Assembly (NCBI GenBank): GCA_910574455.1 | Contig: CAJSYZ010000003.1 | Span: forward strand, 1,612,001 to 1,676,000 | Length of the DNA: 64,000 bases | From: Trichaptum fuscoviolaceum | Lineage: Eukaryota > Basidiomycota > Agaricomycetes > Hymenochaetales > Trichaptaceae | Reading direction: 5' to 3' | In this document: positions 21,221-31,405 of the stretch, piece after piece | How the letters are laid out: every line of letters begins with the position of its first letter | How positions within the stretch are numbered: the first letter of the stretch is position 1 | Notes under the pieces: model-generated | Seen by the model: the letters and a program-made list of their open reading frames with translations, nothing else | Databases searched by the model: none | What the model was told of the DNA's origin: nothing | Program-made: the position numbers and the translations under genes

Positions 21221-24200
21221 ATGCACATCGAATACTCTACAGTGCACTCAAGTGACATTATCCTTGACGAACAAGCCGGGAACCTGTCGTTTTCTAGCCT
21301 GGAAGAGCTACGAAGACCGCCCTGTCGTGCTCACAGGCTAGTAGGAAATTCAAGGCGTTTCTTGCTCGTGAAAGTTCCTAGACATCTTCCAAAGCACCAT
21401 ATGCAAGATCTCCATAATTTTCTTGAGCTGACTCGGAAGGATGGGATATACTATCTTATTGACGAGTGAGTAATGAACATACGGACGTTATGGTTGAGCA
21501 ATATTGACGCCACATATTAAGACAACAAGTAAAATTCTCTTTCCTCGGGTGCACGGAGTCCGGCATAAAGTCAGGCCATTTGGTTTATTTCTCTGCAGGC
21601 GACGATATGAGTGTATCTTCGCTTCTCAATCAGATGGGACAGCTAGATGAAGTGTTCATACACAGTGGCGCAGGAAAGTATGCTGCAAGACTTGGGTTGT
21701 CTTTCACTTCGACTGTGAAAGCCATCAATGTAAGCCTCGACGACTGGCTCTTCATTGACTCTTGCTCGCTAACCATACTCCATTAACAAAGGTTTCTAAC
21801 GATGAAATTGAACTTATCGATGATGTATACGCAGAGGATGGCAAGTACACAACTGATGGCTGTGGCCCGATTCGCGAAAGTTATGCGAAAGCGATTCGGA
21901 ACAAGCTTGATCTTCCTTCCAGAACTTCTGGTACGACTATACGTATCTTCCCTATCGACTCTACTCAACATATCCCATTTCAACAGTTTTTCACATACGA
22001 AGGGGCGGAATGAAAGGGCTCTTGGTTGCATATCCCGATGAAATATTCGACGTTCTTTGGGGTAACATAAGGAAAACGGATTCCGGAGTATCGAGGATGC
22101 ATGAATGTGTGTTCGCGTACAGACCATCCATGTTGAAATACCGCGGTGGCCCGACTGAAATAGAAGTACATGGCTACTCTGAGCCGATGGATTCTGCGCG
22201 CTTGAATTTCCAGTTCATTGTTCTGTTGTTATACCTGGGCGTGGACATCGAGGTAAGGGTATCCACTGCGGTTTTTTATTTTCTATGTAGCCCTCATATC
22301 GTTTGTTTGAAACAGGCATTCGGGGAGCTTCTGAAAGCCCACTTGCGTGAAATCGAGGCATTGACTTCGGACCGACAGATGGCTATTCGTTGTCTCAAAG
22401 GCGAGCTCGACGGACAAGGCAAGGGATTATATCAAGATCGTTGCGTAATTTGTACTTGCGATATATGATTCTTAGTTCTGATTCTCTATTAATAGTTGTC
22501 GAAATGCTTTATGCAGGACATTCTATGGACGAGAAATATTTGCACCGACACCTCTGTCTCTTTCAGAATAGACAATATGTCAAGCTGAAGGAGAAACTTA
22601 ATATCAATGTCCCAGTACGTTCACCACCGCAACTATAGTCTTCCTGAAAAGTCTTATGTGCTTTTAGAGATCCTGCTATGTTTATGGAGTAGTTGATGAG
22701 CTCGGAGTTTTGGACGATGGCGAGGTATACATCAACCTGCCTTATCGCGAAGGGCCGATAATTTCGGATGTTCTGGTAGCCAGGTAAGAGCATTTTCGCA
22801 GCACCGTTTGCTGTATTAAACCGCACTTCACAGAAACCCCGCGTGCAAACCTGAAGGTGGACGGAATCGACTTCACAATACTTTAAGTTTACTGACGTTT
22901 AAACGCATGGTGCAGATATTCGGAGGCTAAAAGCGGTGTACAAGCCAGAGCTCCACTTTCTGCGCAACTGCATAGGTACGTCAACGCTAGCATTATTGGG
23001 AGCGAGGGAACTGAAGAAATGTATGTGGCCAGTTTTCCCACTGCACAGCAGGTATTCTATCCCAAACTCAATGTCCGGAGGGTCAGTAGCGCAACACTGT
23101 TTTCGCGTGATTGAACCTGAGAAATACCTTCACAGAGACCTGGACGGCGATAAGTATTTTGTCTGCTGGGAGCCCATGATATTGCCTCCCCGGACCGAGA
23201 TGCCACCATCTGCTGTGCTTCATCGTTCTCCCATGCATCCTCTGTGTCATTCAGTACCGAATGCTTCAACGAAACTGACGGAAGCCGAAGTGAACAACAT
23301 GCAAAAGAGCCTCTTAGATGTATTCTTAGAGCAGCACTACGGAATGGTCCTCGGTTTGGCTTCTAATGACTGGAAACGTCTAGCCGAGCATTATGATGAC
23401 CGCAGAACATGGGATTACTGCCTGGACCTGGCCGAGATCGTCCAGGAAGCCTTGGTGAGATATCAATAACCAGTGTCGTTTCCTTATGACAACATATTCA
23501 CACATCTTCCATAGGATTTCACGAAGAATGGAGGGAACTATCGCGCGTTGGATAGGCGCCTCGCAGTGCTGAAAACCGAATATTCACGGAAACCAGAGGA
23601 GCAGAGGAGGACAACGCTCGACAGACCTCTTGACTCCCTCCGCTCCCTAATCCCGCATATGGATAGGACGGAGAATCCCAGATATGAAGTAGACCCCCAT
23701 TTAAACTTGGAGCGCCTGGAAAAGAAAAGGTGGACGGAGTTTTATGATGAAGGCATCGATGTCATGACGAGGTTCAACAGGGAACTCAGTAAAGCTATCG
23801 CAGCAGATGGGAAAGGTAAGCATCCACCTCGTACATATTCGTCGTCTCGTATACATTGCTTATTCAGATATGTAGACAAGGAGGTCCCGAACTTCTTCCA
23901 CCGAGAAAGGGATGAATTCACTTCGCATTCGGATCTCGTTAAGGAGGCCTTTATGAATGAGTATTTCCCAAGTACGTTTGCTACCGACTACTAAGCCGAC
24001 CTCGTCTTACGTCCTTGCCAAGACTCGCCAGGTTTCCTTTGCCCCGCGAATTTCGATCAATTCCTTCGAGCATCTGCTTGGTAAGTAAAGCCAGTCTCAG
24101 GAAAGGCGACGGTACTTAACAAAGAATTGGTTTAATTTCGCAGGTATGTCGTTGGGTATCGTAGTAACAAACCGGCCTTCGCTTGGATGGGGGCGCGTTA

Positions 24201-24334
24201 TCTGAACCATATCAAGGCCTGTAAGTTTTTCTTGTCACTGTTCATTGTGAAAGTGCTCAGTGATGGCCTTTATTCGAAGACGAAACTTGTGGAGGCCGAC
24301 CTGGATTTGTTATCGGTGCATTGAAGCAGATTGA
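21221..24334 (+). CDS. RNA-dependent RNA polymerase (RNA-silencing type)
   Basis: Cellular RdRPs of this QDE-1/RDR family make double-stranded RNA that feeds Dicer and Argonaute in quelling. Exons give FLGCTESGIKSGHLVYFSAG, GAGKYAARLGLSFTSTVKAI, TTDGCGPIRESYAKAI, RRGGMKGLLVAYPDEIFD, RSCYVYGVVDELGVLDDGEV, RNPACKPEDIRRLKAVYKPE and the catalytic motif SMSGGDLDGDKYFVCWEP with three aspartates. The motif is made by removing a 54 nt intron (23082-23135). Later exons read ALDFTKNGG and YVVGYRSNKPAFAWMGARYL, the usual C-terminal region. Ten or more introns join in frame, which argues for a working gene. From the ATG at 21221 there is almost nothing before the core, whereas family members usually have a few hundred residues more; upstream exons may be missed. 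The end is 24334, or 24324 if the last intron is not used. Confidence 0.9.
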
Positions 24335-25151
24335 TGGGGCAGGTGCGCTGTCCGCAAATTGTGAAGTGACCCAGGACGTACCCGGTTCGACTCTACACGA
24401 GCGCATAGGCAACCTTAGTATCCAGGTGTAATTTTGTAGCTATTCTGCAGGCTTCTTGATGTATAAAGCTTCTGCGTTCCTCATGCACTGTCGTTACACG
24501 GCGCATTCTGGGATGGTATAATTTATTGACTGGGAAGCTCTCGAGAGCAAAACCCTCGAATGACCTACCACTACGTCGATAGCTCACGTAGTCAAAGACC
24601 ATCCTATATGAATTTATATCCAAGTTTCAACTGAGATGCGTGGAAGATGATGGTAGGAAGCAAGCGGTTTATATCATTCAAGTTGGTGTTTCTTTGCTGA
24701 ACTAGCACAGCCACTAGCATCATGCAGTGATAAGATACTATTACATCAGTGCATTGCATTCAAGTACTCCTTGCACATCGATTGTATTTATCTTCTTACT
24801 TTCCTCCACCGTCTACTTAGACAATTTACTGTGACAGCCTGCAGATCTTTATCAAATCGTTGCTTGTTGAAGTATTCGCCGACGAAGGTATGTCGCCGCC
24901 TTTCGCTTGCTTGCTACGTCTTGCGGAAACGTGAAATTGACTTCACTGGCACGCCTCTTAAGCAAGTATATTGACCCCTTGAGAGCTAAATCGCGTAGTC
25001 CGCTTTGCTGCTTCCGTACGTATCTTCGGCTCATCATATCTTACTTCATCTGCTCACCCACGAGCCCACCCACTTCCTGATCTTGCAAACAGCTGCACCA
25101 GAGATTATATCCACGCCCGCACAAGTGGAGACAACAGAACTAGCTGACAAG
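24335..25151. other. Gap between RdRP and SEC14
   Basis: 3' flank of the polymerase gene and promoter of SEC14. No coding segment, repeat or RNA gene is evident. Confidence 0.5.
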
Positions 25152-26202
25152 ATGTCTTCCCCGGCTACACCACTTGGCCACATCGGAAACCTAACGCCGG
25201 ACCAGCAGGCCGCTCTAGAGAAGTTCAAGCAGGAGTTGAAGGATGCGGGCGCGTTTGTGGAGGAGCGAATGACGGATGCTTGGCTTTTACGGTGAGCTGA
25301 TCCTTTGCTGTGCTGGCAATGCGGAATACCGACGTGGTCGAACCACTCACCTTGCAATGCTGTTTCTTATCCCTGATTTCCAGGTTCCTGAGGGCCCGTA
25401 AATGGAACGTTGCGTTGGCGAAGCAGATGATCCTTGAAGCCGAGCGGTGGCGGAAGGAGAACAACGTGGATAGCATTCTGCAGTAAGTTCGATCGAGCTT
25501 CGATATTCAAACTAGCAGTTAAGGCGATGTGCTTAGGGATTTCAAGTTTGAGGAAAAGGAGAAGGTCAATAAATTTTATCCCCAGTATTATCACAAAACA
25601 GACAAAGTAAGCTCTACATCAAGCAATGAGCTTTCTGATTTATTCTAACTTTCGTATAGGATGGGCGGCCTGTATACATTGAAAGATTAGGCCAGGTGAA
25701 CATGACGGAACTCCGGAAGATTACGACGGAGGAGCGTCAGCTGAAGGCGCTTGTCTACGAGTACGAGAAGTTCTTGCACGTTCGACTTCCGGCGTGTTCG
25801 AAAGCTGTGGGCCACCCAGTAGAGACGTCGTGCACCATCCTGGACCTGAAGGGTGTCGGGATCACGGCTTTCTTGGACGTTAAGGGATACGTTCAAGAAA
25901 CGAGCCATATCGGACAGAACTACTATCCCGAGACGATGGGCAAGTTCTTCATCATAAATCCGCCGTGGGGATTCACGACAGTATGGCGTGTGATCAAACC
26001 GTGGCTCGATCCCGTCACTGCGGCGAAGATCAACGTTGCGTCTGGCGACGGCAAGAAGGAGCTCCTCGAGCAGATTCCGGCGGAGAACCTCCCTAAGGAC
26101 CTCGGTGGTAACTGCGAATGCTCCTGCCCTGGTGGATGCTCGATGAGCGATGCTGGTCCATGGAACAAGCCTGCAAATGATGCAGTGCCGCAAGGAGCTT
26201 GA
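25152..26202 (+). CDS. SEC14: Sec14-type phosphatidylinositol/phosphatidylcholine transfer protein
   Basis: Sec14 exchanges phosphatidylinositol and phosphatidylcholine and keeps Golgi membranes competent for vesicle budding. The start at 25152 gives MSSPATPLGHIGNLTPDQ; the frame continues open upstream but is not family-like. The CRAL-TRIO N-terminal domain is seen in AWLLR joined to FLRARKWNVALAKQMI. The lipid-binding domain then reads DGRPVYIERLGQVN, CTILDLKGVG, YPETMGKFFIINPPWGFTTV, WRVIKPWLDPVTAAKI and LLEQIPAENLPKDLGGNCEC, all standard Sec14 landmarks. The terminal Cys-rich tail CECSCPGGCSMSDAGPW resembles the tails of other fungal Sec14 proteins. Four exons are visible, with introns at about 25292-25381, 25483-25537 and 25607-25660. 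Total length is close to 285 residues. Confidence 0.94.
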
Positions 26203-26575
26203 CTGTGTCACAACTCTATAGGGTTATACTAGTACTGCAATTGTTGCTCAGTTGTTTTTTCATGTTTTACGTTTCAGTCTGATGAACGCTTTCTTCATCC
26301 ACTCCTTTACTGTGTAGCAATGAACCTCAAGCGAGTGGTTGATTCGAACATGTCTCGGGCTTCACAGTAGCACCTTAACAGGCTGCTTAGGAGTAACTAG
26401 ATGGACTTCATAGGAAAAGGCGGGATGACACAAGCATTGCGCGCAGATGTGCTCAGTAACGAGTCTATTTTTTTAACACTATTGCTTTGAACTTTCTTAA
26501 ACTACGATATTCTGCTAGACCCCGCACCTGAAGAACTGCAAATGCTGTGAAATTGTTAAACACATCACTAGATTT

Positions 26576-26609
26576 AGGCCAAGCTTCGCTGGCAAACCCC
26601 TTACTCCCA
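26576..26609. repeat. Segment homologous (inverted) to 12035-12068
   Basis: It matches the reverse complement of 12035-12068 in 29 of 34 positions. Of the five differences, four are transitions and three of these turn C/G into T/A. Its adjoining bases cccttactcccactg also match 11797-11811. It is probably the end of a related, otherwise decayed element. Confidence 0.6.
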
Positions 26610-27408
26610 CTGATATTGAGAGTATATTCCACATGGCCGGTGCAGCAAGCTCACTGACTTGCATTTAAATATAAGGGATTAGGCTTTGTGTTCCTAACGA
26701 CCGACTCAGCCTGAGAGTGTCGACAACCAACTTGAAGTATAGAATAGTATATAGCGGTTTCAGTTAAGTAATGTTAAACGACAACACCTTCTTTCATTTA
26801 TTATATACTAGAACGAGTGAACATTCATTTTCTATGACATTTGTACATAGACTGTCTTTCAAAGCAATGGACGCAAGCCGGGTCCAACGTTGCTCGGTCC
26901 CAGCGGACAACAGCATTATCTGGTAACTAGTCCAAGCGTGAGGCGTGGCTGGCCATTAGGTGGCGAGCGCGTCAATTGGCTTCCTCCCCCGCCTCGTGAT
27001 TGCACCACACCCGTCCAGAACAGAACAACAGGCTCAAAGCGTTTGTTTGTTCGCCACAAATTCAAGGGGTATAAAGCAGTGGAAGGCTGGACGTAGTGAC
27101 TCCAGCTCCTCTTGACCTCCTACCTCCACCACTGTCGACTTCCAGCTACCGATCCACCTTTCTACTCTTTTCCACCAAGGCCCCCTCCGACAGGTAGTCC
27201 AGCCACCGAGTCTCACCGCCACTCTCGACATCGGTGTGCTCGCACTTTCCTTGGGGCCCATCCACAGCACTTCCTGGGTACTTCAGCCTCCGGGCACGTC
27301 GCGCCAGTACGCCGTCATGGAGGCAGCAATGACGCCCTCTGCACCGTGGAACGCGTGGCGGAAGACGGCCGTCGGTCCCCTGCATTAGGCAGGGCAACAT
27401 ACCCGAAC

Positions 27409-27673
27409 GGCGGCCACCCCGTACTCCCAAGCCGCGTCTGCATGCCCGGTTTCGTGGAAATGCAGAGTGCTGAACCTCCTGGGGGAAGCGGTCTCTGTGG
27501 TGGGGAAACATGCTTGTAGAATTAGACGTAGTTATGTCTTCGGACGGTCGCTGGGACGGAGAGTTCAGCGGCCACCTCGTATGCCCAGGCCGCGTTTGCA
27601 TGCCCGGCTATGCGGTGAAGCACTGACTGCCTATCCCTCAACGGGAGGCGGTCTCTGCGGCGGGGAAACATGC
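27409..27673. repeat. Diverged tandem duplication, two units about 160 bp apart
   Basis: Unit 1 is about 27409-27513 and unit 2 about 27566-27673. Both contain cggccac-c-cgta, then gccgcgt-tgcatgcccgg, then ag-cggtctctg-gg-ggggaaacatgc, with mostly C/T and G/A differences and small indels in the middle. The GC content is higher than in the surroundings. The open frames across it (GLCGGETC in both units) are not supported by anything else. Confidence 0.7.
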
Positions 27674-28458
27674 GTAGAGTTAATGTTCTGGATGGCGGTG
27701 GCACGAGTCCAATTCTTGCGCCGGGAGGTTTTCGCGTCTAGCAAGATCCAACCACGGGTCCAAACTTGGGTGCTGGTTATCCCCCCAAGGCTTGCGTGGT
27801 TTTCCCTCCCCATCCTGCCTTCAATGGCGCGAACTTTTTTTTTTTCTTTTTTTTTTGCGGGGACAAAGAAACCAAACCCACCACCGCATCTTATTCGTGT
27901 GATCTTGAGAGTGAGAGGTGTCTAATATGTCCAAGTAAGGCATGCGATGAACAACGCAGCCTCGGAATAGCCGACAATTTTTCTCTACATCGATCTTGAG
28001 TAGTCACATATCGGCATTGTTCTGGTTTCTTCGTGGGCGAGTATGAAGAAATCGTGGCAGCTGATTGCTCCGGTTTGGTGGCAGACTCGATCTGAGCAGT
28101 CTCCGATTGCCAATGAAGCTATGATTGGTCACAGCCTGCGCAATTTCAACGCAGTACTACGAGGATCATCTTCATCATAACTCCAAGATTTGATTCTGCT
28201 CGAAGATCGTCGTCATTAATTCCTCTGCCTGATTCTCCAAGTAAATGGTTGTTTAATAATGGTCTATACGAAGAATCTAAACAAGGACTTATCTTTCAAA
28301 TAAATGTACGTATTTACTGTGCAAATGATCAGCTTTCGCTCAATTCCAGCTATTAAAGTGTGTAGTTGCGACTAAAGGTCAAGCGATAACGCGTGGATTA
28401 ACGATTCGAAGATATCTTCCATTCGCTTCCTCTGCGTTGCAATCAGGCCAATTTTGCA

Positions 28459-28840
28459 ATGGGTGAGCCGCAGACGCCCAAACGTTCCCCAAGCGCAGCT
28501 GAGATAAAGATTGTATCTAGTCCATCATTAAAGACGGTTCGTAAGCAGGCTCGATAGATGAGCGTCTGCCCTGGCAGGCGAGACCCATTGTGCAGCAGAC
28601 TAACAAGTCAGAACTTGAAGATATGTTTAAGATGTTCCGGATCACAATACACCGGCTTTTGAAGCAGCAGACAGATTAGTTGAAGCGAGCCTCGCCGTTG
28701 CAGAGGCAGAGGCAGATTTTGTTGTTGCAGTTACAGTGAGAGCTGTGAATTGAATGATACTTTCTTCGCCTCATCCGAATTGGCGTGGGAAGAGGCTGAG
28801 GTAGGAGACCGGTGAGCACCCTCGATACTCACAATGAACG
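28459..28840 (+). pseudogene. Possible small or decayed gene
   Basis: An ATG at 28459 opens a frame reading MGEPQTPKRSPSAAEIKIVS, and then a donor-like gtaagc occurs at 28537. Downstream, one frame reads VPDHNTPAFEAADRLVEASL and AVAEAEADFVVAVTV, and a shifted frame reads FFASSELAWEEAEVGD up to a gtgagc donor near 28812. These look like protein, but the joins require guesses and stops intervene in each frame. It could be an intron-rich small gene or a relic. No family is recognised. Confidence 0.25.
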
Positions 28841-29950
28841 ACACTTATTCTCCAGCGTCCTCAAGTTAACTCCAATGCACTGGCAGTGACTTGCAACTTA
28901 GAAGCTAAAGGTCGCCTTCAACCTTCTCTTTGACGTGTCTTTTGCCGAGAACCAAGCACGCCATCAACACGGACGGATATGGCACATTCTACGCTTGAGG
29001 TGTGCAGACAGTACTGTATTGTGCAACACATCTCGTAGGTGCTCAATATGCCTGCAGAAAACACGAGTTTGTGACTCATAAGACTTCCTTCTGATTGATT
29101 AGATTATCGATGGAGGCGATAGAGTCACTAGACCCCGGAGAACTGTGAAGGGACACACTGGCTGAAGACCTCGCTGAAATTGTCAGGCAGAGAGCTTGTC
29201 CTGCTATCTCTGAATTGCCACTGATCTTGTCGACTCTTGCTTTCTACGCCACCTACAATTAGCTAGCAAGGATCCTAGACTGTCGACTATGCAGGTGGGT
29301 GGAGAGTTCGACCTCAACCTCATACTCTCGAAGTACGATTATTTATCCAAATTTGGACGTTGCTTTGTCTCCCTGTGGTTCAGAACACGAGGTTATCGAG
29401 TACGTAGGCGAGTGTTGCATATCGCTTCCGACGCACAACGAAAATTCTTGCAGACAAAATTGCGCTGCTCTGGTTGCTGTTCGGATGCTCCATTCGCAAT
29501 GTGTCGTTATGGGTCTAATTCTTCTCCGGTAGGATGTTGAACAGGAGACCACAATATCGCCGACTACATAAGCGGCGAGATTCTTGCGTGGATAGCTCAT
29601 GAACTCCTCCTTTTTGGTCCTTTGCACCGTCGCTGTAGGGACAGTCCTTCGAACAGCATGGGACGAGGTCTCGTTCTTCGAGATCGGTGGTGGAACGAAG
29701 TTATGCTATCTTCCATAGACTTGAGATGGCAGACATTGGGTGAGAAAAGCGTCAGATAAATACGTTGAAAACCATTCTAATACACAGGTTCTTTCGCTTT
29801 TTACAGACAATAAGTCAAATTGGAGACGAAGGTGACCTGCCTCCGATGATCAGCACGCGGTGGCCGATCGTCGGGCCTATTCTTCGGTGCCCCCGCGCTG
29901 TATTTCTTGCGTTGAATGTCACCATACTCGTCTACCATTCTTCCCAAGCG

Positions 29951-31405
29951 CTAAAGGTAAGTGATGAAGTCAGCGTCATTCCCATGATTCATGTGCATAA
30001 GACGTACTGTGAGGAACTCGCGATCTTCATGCGAGCGTACGTTGTACCACATCGTCTTCGCTGCTTTGTCGACTGCCAAGCAGGCGTACTTTTCCGCATT
30101 GCCGCGACATATCTTGTCGCCGGCGCGCTTGAATAGCGTATGCAGCCCAAAGCTGTATCCGTCTTTGCGGAAGTAGAGCGCGAGAGTCTCGCCAACGATG
30201 GTCACGTCGGTGCTGACGATCAACTCGTGTTCGAGACACCTCCCGAGGAGCTCGAGCATGTCCAAGGCCCTGATGGTGTTGTGAAGCCGGTAGACCTCGC
30301 TACCGTTAAGGTCGCCACCGCGGCTGAGACGCCCCGCAATGGCCACGTACTCCTTCCTGGTGAGGAATCGCTTGCCTTCAGCCTCGAAGCCCTGTGACAG
30401 TCAATGAGATCATGTTAAACACGATGTTAAAGCAGAACTCACCGATGGGACCCAGATGCTCCTGACCTCCTCGATGATTGTCTTCTTGAGGTTCTGGAGC
30501 CTCTCCTCTCTCAAAGCTTTCTCTCTCTTCGTCCTCCCATACCTATCCGCTGGTCCTACCCACGCGAATATGAAAGGCATAAACTCGGCGACAGTGAACA
30601 TGGGGCTGAACTCCCTGATTAGCTCGACCAGGTTTACACTGGAGACGTCGGTGTACGCGAAGCCATATACGTTGTATCCGGGTACTGCGTCTCCTAAATT
30701 TGTGTTCGTTGCTGACAGGGACAATTGTCCATCCCTGCCGTTGATGTATTCCGAATATTCGGAAATGATTCTATCTTTCAGGTCTTGTACGTCTTTTTCG
30801 TTGAGTGCGTTCAGCAGCTTCCGTTCAGGGATGCGAGCGCACTCTTCTGCGATGCATGCTACTTGACGAAGAAGCTTGCTCTCTTCGTGATTTATGGACC
30901 AGATCGATTGTACGAGCTGGTAGCGCTTTGACAGGATGTAGTCCGAACTAGCCAACGCCTCTGCCGGCGACAGACCCGTCACCGCGCCATGTCTGGAACT
31001 CTGGAGATGATAGTTCCATGGAGCGCTGTTCTCAGATGATCTCGAAGAAATTGATGATGTCTTTGTGGTCGGAAAGAAGGAGTCGTCTATGTGATCGGGT
31101 ATCGACATGGTTGGAGTGTTGTGGTGCCGAAAGTCGACTGGCGGCCCAGGAAATACCTCCTTCGCCTCCTCGTATTGGCCGTAGCCAGCAATCATAGACA
31201 GATTGAGAAGCACACGAGCATGACGAGGTTGAGGGACGTGAAGATGTTGCGGAAGTTGAACCGGTCCCGACGGTCCTGTACTGTACAGCATCTCTGGTTC
31301 GAGCGCTCTGCAACCGGGAGGGTACTGTTGTTGGGCCCGAGGAAGGCTGTGCGAGATCGTAGAGTTGTTTCTTGTTGAGGATAGGAAGGGGTCCTTTCGA
31401 AGCAT
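29951..31405 (-). CDS. Unrecognised protein, two exons, 467 aa
   Basis: No family is recognised. The start at 31405 has a good context (gacc before the ATG) and gives MLRKDPFLSSTRNNSTISHS. The first 130 residues are Pro/Ser/Gln/His-rich and probably disordered. From about residue 140 the sequence becomes ordered-looking and helical: LSPAEALASSDYILSKRYQL, SKLLRQVACIAEECARIPER, KDVQDLKDRIISEYSEYING. An aromatic stretch FSPMFTVAEFMPFIFAWVGP follows. A 51 nt intron (30392-30442) joins the phase 0 exons at SIWVPS and GFEAEGKRF. The C-terminal part (EYVAIAGRLSRGGDL, CLAVDKAAKTMWYNVRSHED) ends at 29951. No signal peptide or certain membrane helix is evident. The single clean intron and long open frames support a real gene, perhaps lineage-specific. 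Confidence 0.7.

Larger units (their letters stand above)
26203..29950. other. Gene-poor region of 3.7 kb
   Basis: No convincing gene is seen. The stretch contains a segment shared with the 12 kb repeat, a tandem duplication at 27.4-27.7 kb, a T-rich tract (about 27836-27857) and possible coding fragments at 28.46-28.84 kb, each listed separately. A sequence ggtataaagc at 27069 looks like a TATA box, with a 135-codon frame from 27112 below it. That frame is Pro/His/Arg-rich and compositionally unlike the neighbouring proteins, so I do not call it a gene. Confidence 0.45.

Noticed and set aside
24380..24420. Possible tRNA B box (ggttcgactct)
   Set aside because: No matching A box at the right distance and no cloverleaf arms.
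27112..27925. ORFs with a repeated GLCGGETC motif, which recalls disulfide-rich peptides
   Set aside because: The motif comes from the duplicated DNA units, lies in two different frames, and there is no signal peptide or regular Cys spacing.
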